From Methylotenera_A sp046598525 (GTDB lineage Bacteria; Pseudomonadota; Gammaproteobacteria; Burkholderiales; Methylophilaceae): DNA of 21,670 bases. The stretch lies in the NCBI GenBank assembly GCA_046598525.1, contig JBKJIJ010000023.1, positions 1-21,670 of the forward strand, given 5' to 3'. The translations under genes and the position numbers were made by a program. The notes below the pieces were generated by a model. That model saw only the letters and a program-made list of their open reading frames with translations, searched no databases and was not told the origin of the DNA. Below are positions 14,979-21,670 of the stretch, piece after piece (positions within the stretch are counted from its first letter, which is position 1; every line of letters begins with the position of its first letter).

Positions 14979-15964
14979 TAGGCGCTTGCTCCCGTATTAA
15001 CGGCTCTTAACGAAATTTCGCCTGCTGAAAAACGCTGTAAACCAAGCGCTGTATCAACCAGCAAAATACCATCATCCGCCACATTTTTAACCACGCCCAA
15101 AACTTCAGTGCCATTAGGCAACAACATGCGCACGGGCTGTTGATGATAGGCATGATAATTGACCCACTCATCGCGTAAATCAACAAAACCAAACTGCTCA
15201 AATTGGCTTAATACTTCAGCTAAGTGCTTTAATAACGTGCCTAACAAAATATTTTGATTAATGGGATTATCAGAGACTGTATTCAAATCGGTTGTTGGTT
15301 GGTCAATCGCCTCAATCAGCGCTTTTGGCAGATTTAGATTAATGCCTATCCCAATCACAGCGGTACTTGGGCCATCTAAATCGCCTTGCAGCTCAATTAA
15401 AATACCCGCCAGCTTTTTGCCATTGATTAAAATATCATTTGGCCATTTTAATTGCGCTTGATTAATATCAAAACTATGTAAAGTGCGCATTAACGCCACA
15501 CCCACCGCCAAACTTAAACCCGACAAAGCCGCCGCGCCACACTGAAAACGCCACACCAACGAAAAAGTTAAGCTGGCGCCTAATTGCGAAACCCATGTGC
15601 GGCCGCGCCTGCCCTTACCTTTGCTTTGAATATGCGCCGCCACACAAGTGGCATGTGCCACGTTTTTTTGCTGCATCAAATAAGTATTGGTCGATGCGAC
15701 TTCATCTAAAATGATTACATTAAACCATTCTTGCTGCTCACCAATTGCGCTTAAAACGGCATTTTTATCCAAAAATTCAATGGTTTGTGGCAATTTATAG
15801 CCGCGCCCACGCACCGAAAAAATCGTAATGCCTAGCGTTTCCGCATGTTTAATTGCGTTCCAAACTGTGGCGCGCGTTACTTTAAATTGCTGCGCCAACG
15901 CCTCACCAGAGTGAAATTGGCCATCCGCCAGCAGATGTAAAATTGGAAAGGTTAAATTGCTCAT
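14978..15964 (-). CDS. birA: Bifunctional biotin--protein ligase / biotin operon repressor
   Basis: A 328-residue BirA that attaches biotin to acetyl-CoA carboxylase and similar proteins. An N-terminal winged HTH (residues about 1-60; SGEALAQQFKVTRATVWNAI) indicates a repressor function as well. The ligase domain has the biotinyl-AMP loop GKGRRGRTW (116-124), KWPNDILINGKKLAGILIEL (catalytic Lys in this motif, near 184) and IGIGINL. A C-terminal domain with about 45 residues follows (RMLLPNGTEVLGVVKN). The organisation matches E. coli BirA (321 residues). The bio operon is not in this window, and I see no clear biotin operator here. The gene heads the birA-coaX-SPOR operon and diverges from glnS. 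Confidence 0.95.
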   Translation of the reverse strand: MSNLTFPILHLLADGQFHSGEALAQQFKVTRATVWNAIKHAETLGITIFSVRGRGYKLPQTIEFLDKNAVLSAIGEQQEWFNVIILDEVASTNTYLMQQKNVAHATCVAAHIQSKGKGRRGRTWVSQLGASLTFSLVWRFQCGAAALSGLSLAVGVALMRTLHSFDINQAQLKWPNDILINGKKLAGILIELQGDLDGPSTAVIGIGINLNLPKALIEAIDQPTTDLNTVSDNPINQNILLGTLLKHLAEVLSQFEQFGFVDLRDEWVNYHAYHQQPVRMLLPNGTEVLGVVKNVADDGILLVDTALGLQRFSAGEISLRAVNTGASA

Positions 15965-16080
15965 TAAGTTTGAATTTTATCACAGCAGTTGACAGTCGCT
16001 TTAGTGAATTGAAGCCACCCATAATCCATTTCAAGCGTGTAAAATATCGTGATTATTAGCTTACAAACGATACAAAACCT

Positions 16081-17877
16081 ATGTCTGCAGAAAAAACTCC
16101 TATCCCATTAGCCTCAAACTTTATTCGCGCAATTGTTGAACACGATTTAGCCGATAATAAATACGCCACAAAAAAATGGGCTGGTAGCCCTGGTGATGCA
16201 GCCCACCAAGCCAAAGGCCAAATGGATGCTGCTAAAATCCGCACCCGTTTTCCGCCAGAACCAAATGGCTATTTGCACATTGGGCATGCCAAAAGTATCT
16301 TTTTAAACTTTGGTTTAGCGCGCGATTACGCTGGCGTGTGTCACTTACGTTTTGATGACACCAACCCAGAAAAAGAGAGCCAAGAATATGTCGATAGCAT
16401 CTCTGATGCGGTGCAATGGCTGGGTTTCAAATGGGCAAATGGTGCTGAATCCAATTTATATTTCGCCAGCAATTATTTCGATTTTATGTACAAAGCGGCC
16501 GAAAGCTTAATTGAAAACGGCCATGCTTTTGTCGATAGCCAAACTGCTGATGAAATGCGCGAAACACGCGGCACACTAACTGAGCCGGGCACAAACTCAC
16601 CCTACAGAAACAGAAGCGTAGCAGAGAATCTGCAATTATTTCGCGAAATGCGTGATGGCAAGCATGCCGATGGTAGCCTGATTTTGCGCGCTAAAATAGA
16701 TATGGCATCGCCTAATATCAATCTGCGCGACCCTGCCATTTATCGCGTGCGCCGCGCGCATCACCACAACACAGGCGATACATGGTGCATTTACCCCATG
16801 TACACTTTTGCGCACCCGATTGAAGACGCGTTAGAGCAAATTACGCATTCAATTTGCACGCTTGAGTTTGAAGATCAACGCCCGTTTTACGATTGGTTAT
16901 TAGAGCGTTTGGCTGAACCGCCGACTGAAGGCGTCGGCGCAAACAAACAGGCATTGTTAGCGCATCCATTGCCCAAACAATATGAGTTTGCGCGCCTTAA
17001 CTTAACGTATGTTGTGCTTTCAAAACGTAAATTAATCGATTTGGTTGAGCAAAAACATGTTGCAGGCTGGGATGACCCACGCTTGCCAACGCTAGCAGGC
17101 GCACGCCGCCGCGGCTATGTGGCAGAAGGCTTTAAGTTATTTACCGACCGTATTGGCGTAAGCAAAGCCGATTCATGGATTGAATACACCATTTTAGAAG
17201 ACTGCATGCGCGAAGTACTTAACGACTCTGCAGAGCGCCGCATTGCTGTGCTAGAGCCAATTAAATTGGTGATTGATAATTATGAGTTGGATAAGGTAGA
17301 AGATTGCTTTGCGCCTAACCATCCGCTAAAACCAGAGTTAGGCAAACGCGTAGTGCCATTAACGCGCGAATTATGGATAGAAGCAGAAGACTTTATGGAA
17401 ACGCCCAGCAAAGGCTTTTTCAGGCTAACACCAGATGGCATGGTGCGCTTGCGTTACGGCTATGTAGTGAAATGCACTGGCTTTGAAAAAGACGCCGCTG
17501 GCAAGGTCACAGTCGTGCATTGCGACTATCTGCCAGACACTAAATCAGGCACGCCAGGTTCCGATGCTGTCAAAGTAAAAGGCAATATACACTGGGTCAG
17601 CACTCAACATGCCTACGCGGCAGAGATTCGCTTGTACGATAGACTATTTAAAGAAGCGCATCCTGGTTCAGGTGACAGGGATTACTTAAATGACCTAAAT
17701 CCTGACTCTGTAAAAACCATTACCGCACAACTAGAGCCCAGCTTAAAAGACGCAAATCCAGAAGATAGATTTCAATTTGAACGCCATGGTTACTTTGTTG
17801 CAGATAAAAAAGATAGCGTTGCGGGCAAACCAGTGTTTAATCGCACAGTAACTTTGCGGGATGCATGGCAGAAGTAA
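16081..17877 (+). CDS. glnS: Glutaminyl-tRNA synthetase
   Basis: A 598-residue class I aminoacyl-tRNA synthetase charging tRNA-Gln. The Rossmann domain opens with FPPEPNGYLHIGHAKS (HIGH at 66-69) and carries the KMSKS-like VLSKR at 312-316. DDTNPEKE, SPYRNRSV and AKIDMASP are GlnRS-specific. The C-terminal anticodon-binding beta-barrels (KGNIHWVS, EIRLYDRLF, FQFERHGYF, PVFNRTVTLRD) are complete. It is longer than E. coli GlnS (554). Part of the difference is an insertion of about 21 residues between NFIRAIVEHDLADNKYAT and TRFPPEPNG (about residues 31-53) and another before PKQYEFARLN. Comparable insertions are known in other betaproteobacteria, but I cannot check how widely. GGAG-type ribosome-binding sequence is not apparent before the ATG. 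Confidence 0.97.
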   Translation: MSAEKTPIPLASNFIRAIVEHDLADNKYATKKWAGSPGDAAHQAKGQMDAAKIRTRFPPEPNGYLHIGHAKSIFLNFGLARDYAGVCHLRFDDTNPEKESQEYVDSISDAVQWLGFKWANGAESNLYFASNYFDFMYKAAESLIENGHAFVDSQTADEMRETRGTLTEPGTNSPYRNRSVAENLQLFREMRDGKHADGSLILRAKIDMASPNINLRDPAIYRVRRAHHHNTGDTWCIYPMYTFAHPIEDALEQITHSICTLEFEDQRPFYDWLLERLAEPPTEGVGANKQALLAHPLPKQYEFARLNLTYVVLSKRKLIDLVEQKHVAGWDDPRLPTLAGARRRGYVAEGFKLFTDRIGVSKADSWIEYTILEDCMREVLNDSAERRIAVLEPIKLVIDNYELDKVEDCFAPNHPLKPELGKRVVPLTRELWIEAEDFMETPSKGFFRLTPDGMVRLRYGYVVKCTGFEKDAAGKVTVVHCDYLPDTKSGTPGSDAVKVKGNIHWVSTQHAYAAEIRLYDRLFKEAHPGSGDRDYLNDLNPDSVKTITAQLEPSLKDANPEDRFQFERHGYFVADKKDSVAGKPVFNRTVTLRDAWQK

Positions 17878-17913
17878 CTAATGCTAGGTTAAGCAATTAA
17901 TTAAATAAATTCG

Positions 17914-19029
17914 ATGAAAAAAAACCGCAAAATCTCAAAAAAACGTCTCTCTAAAAAATCAGGCATGCCTCCTGGCAGCTTGGTTTATGTGGGGGATATG
18001 GATATTGATGAAACCAACTTGGATAAGCCAATTGTCACCTTGATGGCATATGACGCGGCTGATTTAACCGAAAAGCTTTTAAGCGCAGAAGACTTAAGCG
18101 CATTTAAATTAAGCGATTACACCGGCACCGGTAAAAAGCTGTGGCTTAATATTCATGGTGTGCACGATGCGGCGATTATTCAGCAAGTCGGTGATTTATT
18201 CAATTTGCATCCGCTGGTGTTAGAAGATATTTTAAATACGGAACAGCGTCCTAAAATCGATGAGTTTGATGATTATGTATTTTTAGAAACGCGTAGTTTT
18301 AAGTATGATAAAGCCAGCATGATTATGGATTCTGAGCAGGTGAGCTTTGTATTGGGGCACGATTATTTGCTGACTTTTCAAGAGCGCTCTACTGGCATTT
18401 TTGAGCCTGTGCGCGCTCGTATGCGGGCCAGCCGCGCCAATATTCGCGAACTAGGTGTGGATTATTTAGCTTACGCCTTGCTAGATAGCGTGGTAGACCG
18501 ATATTTTAATGTGCTGGAAGAAGTGGGCGATGCAAGTGAGGCTTTAGAAGAAGTATTGTTAACGCGGCCAACCAACGCAGAGCTACAAAATATTCATCAT
18601 CTAAAGCAAATGAGTGTTGAGTTGCGGCGTGCCGTTTGGCCGCTGCGTGAAGTGATTAATAACTTAATTCGCAACGAAAATAACTTTTTCAAACAAAGCA
18701 CCATGCCGTATTTGCGCGATATTTATGATCACACGGTCAATTTTATCGAATCGTTAGAATCCATTCGCGATAATTTAAGCGGCATGATGGATATCTACAT
18801 GGCAAGCATGAGTAACCGCGTTAACCTTGAATTACGCGCATTAACGGTGGTTACCATGCTATTTATGCCAGCCACGCTTATTTCTGGCGTGTTTGGAATG
18901 AATTTCGACACCATGCCTTGGCTAAAAGAAGCCAATGGCTTTTGGTGGGCAATCGGCTTAATGGTCAGCATCGCCTCAATCATGATTCTGATATTTTGGC
19001 GCAGGCAATGGTTAAGTAGTAAAGGCTAA
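17914..19029 (+). CDS. corA: CorA-family magnesium/cobalt transporter
   Basis: A 371-residue inner-membrane Mg2+ channel of the CorA pentamer type. A long cytoplasmic N-terminal domain (to about residue 300) contains IHPLVLEDIL-like LHPLVLEDILNTEQRPK and EVGDASEALEE helices. Two C-terminal membrane helices follow, near 307-327 and 346-363, joined by the selectivity motif GMN (328-330) in FGMNFDTMPW. The last residues are basic (WRRQWLSSKG). The sequence is closer in layout to Thermotoga maritima CorA (PPGSLVYVG near the start) than to E. coli CorA. The start ATG has no clear Shine-Dalgarno. An N-terminus rich in Lys/Arg (residues 2-15) precedes the family region. It follows glnS by 36 bases. 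Confidence 0.94.
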   Translation: MKKNRKISKKRLSKKSGMPPGSLVYVGDMDIDETNLDKPIVTLMAYDAADLTEKLLSAEDLSAFKLSDYTGTGKKLWLNIHGVHDAAIIQQVGDLFNLHPLVLEDILNTEQRPKIDEFDDYVFLETRSFKYDKASMIMDSEQVSFVLGHDYLLTFQERSTGIFEPVRARMRASRANIRELGVDYLAYALLDSVVDRYFNVLEEVGDASEALEEVLLTRPTNAELQNIHHLKQMSVELRRAVWPLREVINNLIRNENNFFKQSTMPYLRDIYDHTVNFIESLESIRDNLSGMMDIYMASMSNRVNLELRALTVVTMLFMPATLISGVFGMNFDTMPWLKEANGFWWAIGLMVSIASIMILIFWRRQWLSSKG

Positions 19030-19050
19030 ATCAGTTAGAACTAAGTGCCC

Positions 19051-19605
19051 CTAGGCGTCTTGCGTTAAGTCTTTAATCAACCCCGAAAACTTAATGCGGA
19101 CTTTTGCTTTTTTAGGGGCAGCCACGGCTAAACAATAAGCCTGATTCGGATTTTTATCAAAATAATATTGATGATAATCTTCAGCAGGGAAAAATGTTTC
19201 TGGGCCATTTATTTGCGTCACAATAGGCGCATTAAAATGCTGTGCATTATTAAGTTCGGCAATCTTTTTTTCAAGTTCTAAACGCTGTACACCATTTTGG
19301 CAAAACACCGCTGAACGATACTGTGTGCCGACATCATTACCTTGGCGATTTAACGTAGTAGGATCATGCGACGCAAAAAACACCTCTAGCAAGGTTTCAA
19401 AGCTCACTTGGTCGGCATCATAAGTAATTTGTATGCCTTCTGCATGGCCAGTATCACCATTGCAAATATCTTTATAAGTGGGATTAAGCGTGTGGCCGCC
19501 AATATAGCCAGAAACCACCTTATTAACGCCTATCAATTGACTAAAAACGGGCTCAGTGCACCAAAAACAACCGCCAGCAAAAATTGCAATTTGTTGATTA
19601 TTCAT
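19051..19605 (-). CDS. msrA: Peptide-methionine (S)-S-oxide reductase
   Basis: A 184-residue MsrA that reduces methionine-S-sulfoxide in proteins, in the cytoplasm. The catalytic motif GGCFWCTEPVF contains Cys13 with a second Cys16 next to it. GYIGG, GHAEGIQI, FFASHDPTT and VGTQYRSAVF are the conserved core. Further cysteines at 48, 102 and 158 (NQAYC) could act as resolving residues. No MsrB domain is fused. The start is ATG 19605, with a short AT-rich leader (GGTAAATAAA). It diverges from the Y-family polymerase across 124 bases of spacer and converges with corA over 21 bases, with no obvious terminator. Confidence 0.95.
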   Translation of the reverse strand: MNNQQIAIFAGGCFWCTEPVFSQLIGVNKVVSGYIGGHTLNPTYKDICNGDTGHAEGIQITYDADQVSFETLLEVFFASHDPTTLNRQGNDVGTQYRSAVFCQNGVQRLELEKKIAELNNAQHFNAPIVTQINGPETFFPAEDYHQYYFDKNPNQAYCLAVAAPKKAKVRIKFSGLIKDLTQDA

Positions 19606-19729
19606 TTTATTTACCTTTAAATTTTTTATTAAAATTGACTTTAATTATTCATTAATAGTCCTACAATAGTTAGTCAATATTTAACCGAAAACATTACATT
19701 CACTCTATCGTTTTGCTAATTATTTAAAC

Positions 19730-20959
19730 ATGTCACTAAACGCTCTATACGTTGATTTTAACTCTTACTTCGCATCTGTTGAGCAACAGCTTCGCCCAGA
19801 ACTGCGCGGCAAACCTGTTGGCGTACTGCCGCTAATGGCAGAAACTACTTGCTGCATTGCGGCAAGTTACGAGGCAAAGGCGTTTGGCGTAAAAACAGGC
19901 ACAAGCGTGCGCGATGCGCGAAAAATGTGTCCTGACATGATTTTTGTTGAAGCAAGACCGCCATTGTATGTGCAATACCATCACAAACTAATCGAAATCG
20001 TTGAATCATGCACCCATGTAGAAAAAGTATTATCGATTGATGAAATGGTGTGCAAGCTGACGGGTTCGCAGCAAGAAAAAGAAAATGCGCTTAAATTAGC
20101 CGCTAAAATTAAACGCGAGCTCAACAAGCAGTATGAATTTATTCAGTGTTCAATTGGCATTGCGCCTAATACTTTTTTGGCTAAAACAGCTTCAAACATG
20201 CAAAAACCTAACGGTTGTGTGGTCATTGAAAATAATGATATTCCAACCAAATTATTTACGCTTAAACTTGGCGCGCTTAATGGTATAGGCCGGCAAATGG
20301 AAGCTAGATTAATGCGCTATGGCATTGATTCTATTGAAAAATTGTACTCTGCAAACAAACAGCAATTGCACGCTGTTTGGGGCAGTGTAGAGGGTGAGCG
20401 TTATTACGACAAATTGCGTGGCATAGAACCATATTATGTAAAAAATGCGCGCAGTAGTTTAGGGCACTCTCACGTATTGCCGCCAGAATTGCGCAATATT
20501 GATGGGGCAAAAGCGGTACTACACCGCTTATTGCAAAAAGCGGCTACGCGCATGCGCAGTTATAGCCTTTTAACCTCACACATTAGTGTAAAAATTAAAT
20601 TGCGCCATACAAAAACAAAACAAATTGTGCGATTTTATAAAGAAAGTGCGATTACATCCACAGATAACTCTTTAAAGCTAACCAACGCGTTAGAAACACT
20701 GTTACATGATTCTAATCTTAACAACATGGAATTAGAGCCAATTGCCGTAGGTGTTAATTTTGGTCATTTAAGCAGTTCCTATCAATATGTTGATGATTTA
20801 TTTACTGAAAAATCCAGCATCATTGAAAAAAAACTCAATAATGCACTGGATATTTTGAACTCCAAGTACGGGAAAAATACGATTTATTTAGGTGGTGCGC
20901 ATAATGCACTTTATGCATCACAAATTAAAATAGCGTTTAACTATGTGCCTGACGTTTAA
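19730..20959 (+). CDS. Y-family DNA polymerase (DinB/UmuC-like, stand-alone)
   Basis: A 409-residue Y-family translesion polymerase. The palm holds Asp9 in LYVDFNSYFASVEQ and Asp104-Glu105 in LSIDEM, the three metal-binding residues of the family; Phe14 is at the expected steric-gate position. The fingers include CCIAASYEAKAFGVKTG, and SIGIAPNTFLAKTASNMQKP follows. An HhH-like thumb (LGALNGIGRQMEARL) leads to a little-finger domain from about 240. The C-terminus ends KYGKNTIYLGGAHNAL and then IAFNYVPD, unlike E. coli DinB, which ends in a clamp-binding tail. Proteins of this layout are sometimes mislabelled as ImpB or type VI secretion proteins. No umuD-, lexA- or imuA-like gene is adjacent and I see no LexA box upstream. 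The start has no clear Shine-Dalgarno. Confidence 0.88.
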   Translation: MSLNALYVDFNSYFASVEQQLRPELRGKPVGVLPLMAETTCCIAASYEAKAFGVKTGTSVRDARKMCPDMIFVEARPPLYVQYHHKLIEIVESCTHVEKVLSIDEMVCKLTGSQQEKENALKLAAKIKRELNKQYEFIQCSIGIAPNTFLAKTASNMQKPNGCVVIENNDIPTKLFTLKLGALNGIGRQMEARLMRYGIDSIEKLYSANKQQLHAVWGSVEGERYYDKLRGIEPYYVKNARSSLGHSHVLPPELRNIDGAKAVLHRLLQKAATRMRSYSLLTSHISVKIKLRHTKTKQIVRFYKESAITSTDNSLKLTNALETLLHDSNLNNMELEPIAVGVNFGHLSSSYQYVDDLFTEKSSIIEKKLNNALDILNSKYGKNTIYLGGAHNALYASQIKIAFNYVPDV

Positions 20960-20986
20960 TTACAGACTTAATTTAGATGTAAAAAC

Positions 20987-21469
20987 CTAATCGCAACGCT
21001 CTAGCGGCGCTGACTCTCTACCGCGTGACAAGTCATCACGATTTCTATTAAAACTTAAATTATCACTTACTTCACTGCGCATTAAATCATCGCTTTTTCT
21101 GCCAGCAACTAAGCTGTCATTGACGTTATTGCGAGTCAAATCATCGTGACTTCTAATAGTTTGAAAAGGTTTGGTGTCTTCGCCACGCCTTAACTCGCTT
21201 GACTTCATACCTGCATGCAATAGATCGCTATCTTGCCCGCGCGACAAATCATTACGCGGCTTGTTGGATGCTAGATTCTCAGTTTGCTTACCCATCGTTA
21301 ATTCATCATTTATTTTGCCATGCAAAAGAGGCTTATCCTCATTGCCACGTGTTAAATCTACCGGCAAACAAGTCTTTTGACATGATTTTTTATTAACATC
21401 CGCAGAATCAATTTGAGCTAAGGCAGGCAAAGAACAGATGAACAGGCAACTTAAAAAAAGTATTTTCAT
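20987..21469 (-). CDS. Exported protein built of 18-residue (2 x 9) tandem repeats, unknown function
   Basis: A 160-residue protein with a Sec signal peptide (hydrophobic core FLSCLFICSLPALA, likely cleavage after Ala18). Residues 38-160 are six full 18-residue repeats plus 15 residues, in exact register with no gaps. The units begin at 38, 56, 74, 92, 110, 128 and 146 with DLTRG, ELTMG, DLSRG, ELRRG, DLTRN, DLMRS and DLSRG. Each unit also splits into two nine-residue halves with Leu or Phe at position 2 and often Gly/Asn at position 5. The mature part is hydrophilic, with Cys30 and Cys34 before the repeats and Cys159 at the end. GGAG lies 8 bases before the ATG. I do not recognise a family. 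It converges with the polymerase gene over 27 bases. Confidence 0.85.
   Translation of the reverse strand: MKILFLSCLFICSLPALAQIDSADVNKKSCQKTCLPVDLTRGNEDKPLLHGKINDELTMGKQTENLASNKPRNDLSRGQDSDLLHAGMKSSELRRGEDTKPFQTIRSHDDLTRNNVNDSLVAGRKSDDLMRSEVSDNLSFNRNRDDLSRGRESAPLERCD
20990..21358 (-). repeat. 54-bp degenerate tandem repeats in the exported protein gene
   Basis: The coding repeats have a period of 54 bases (18 codons), about 6.8 copies, diverged at the DNA level but constant in length. The most conserved part is the GAYTTRACNCGYGGY-like segment that encodes (D/E)L(T/S)RG. Constant spacing despite sequence decay implies selection on protein register. Confidence 0.8.
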
Positions 21470-21570
21470 GAGCGCTACTCCAATAATAACAACGACTATA
21501 CCTTGAATGTAGCTCAGATCACAATATCTTTGGTTGATTAATGAAGTCTTAAGAAACAGTCGTTAAAAAC

Positions 21571-21596
21571 AAAAAAGCCTCCACAAGGGAGGCTTT
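21571..21596 (-). terminator. Rho-independent terminator of the rRNA operon
   Basis: On the minus strand AAAGCCTC pairs with GAGGCTTT (21574-21581 with 21589-21596, plus one C-G pair), followed by a T-rich run (complement of AAAAAA at 21571-21576 and the A-rich stretch before it). It lies about 35 bases past the 5S rRNA 3' end and would terminate the rRNA transcript. Confidence 0.9.
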
Positions 21597-21630
21597 GCGT
21601 AAACCAGCATGATGCTGATTTGGTATAAAT

Positions 21631-21670
21631 AGCTTGGCGGTGACCTACTTTCGCATGCGAAGAGCATACT
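21631..21670 (-). rRNA. rrf: 5S ribosomal RNA, 3' end (partial)
   Basis: The right edge, read on the minus strand, contains ATGCGAAAGTAGGTCACCGC followed by CAAGC. This matches the conserved 3' end of bacterial 5S rRNA (E. coli ...CATGCGAGAGTAGGGAACTGCCAGGCAT). About 40 of roughly 115 bases are inside the window. The rest of the rRNA operon should lie to the right, transcribed toward this window. The exact 3' terminus is approximate. The 21470-21570 stretch holds only the leader of the repeat protein and AT-rich DNA. Confidence 0.92.

Noticed and set aside
15965..16080. Biotin operator for BirA in the birA/glnS spacer
   Set aside because: I could not find the long TTGTAAACC-type dyad expected for BirA; the one TTGTAA-like stretch has no matching second arm.
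19631..19680. ATTGACT and AGTCAAT inverted arms in the msrA/polymerase spacer
   Set aside because: The arms are 7 bases long and about 28 apart, in very AT-rich DNA, where such matches arise by chance; each may simply be part of a promoter -35 element.
20990..21358. CRISPR-like or DNA-level tandem array
   Set aside because: The 54-bp units diverge strongly, have no unique spacers and lie in one reading frame, so the repeat acts at protein level.
21602..21625. CAGCATGATGCTG hairpin beside the rRNA terminator
   Set aside because: The stem is very short with almost no loop, and the terminator next to it already explains the end of the rRNA operon.

Overview
The window looks like a chromosomal segment of an AT-leaning betaproteobacterium, most probably a Methylophilaceae methylotroph such as Methylotenera. 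This rests on three things: the 5S rRNA 3' end, an aceE-aceF-lpd set whose dihydrolipoamide dehydrogenase carries its own lipoyl domain, and the birA-coaX-SPOR gene order. The genus is inference from recognised families, not from a search. Almost everything is ordinary core metabolism or housekeeping, with a few odd loci between.

Layout. 1-700: the C-terminal end of a gene and a six-TM membrane protein that resembles cytochrome oxidase assembly factors. 743-2151: a Crp/Fnr regulator and a two-cysteine OhrR-type peroxide sensor diverge from a palindrome-rich 300-bp spacer. 2218-3905: a leucyl aminopeptidase on the minus strand, with an apparent gene remnant and a bidirectional terminator after it. 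4081-11541: the pyruvate dehydrogenase locus aceE (E1), aceF (E2) and lpd (E3). A frameshifted secreted trypsin-like protease sits between E2 and E3, and unusual tandem 16-17 bp repeats lie before aceE. 11579-13522: a lipoprotein and a GlcD-type FAD oxidoreductase. 13561-15964 (minus): birA, coaX and a SPOR-domain protein in a tightly overlapping operon. 16081-19029: glnS and a CorA transporter. 19051-20959: msrA diverging from a stand-alone Y-family polymerase. 20987-21469: a small exported protein made almost entirely of an 18-residue repeat. 21571-21670: the terminator and 3' end of a minus-strand rRNA operon.

How the genes fit together. E1, E2 and E3 make a complete pyruvate-to-acetyl-CoA complex, and BirA and CoaX supply biotinylation and CoA biosynthesis. 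OhrR, MsrA and the translesion polymerase suggest stress functions, but they are not in one operon. The most unusual items are the exported 18-residue (2 x 9) repeat protein at 20987-21469 and the poly-C frameshift in the protease at 8924-8931. Next come the tandem repeats before aceE and a possible minus-strand small RNA upstream of lpd.
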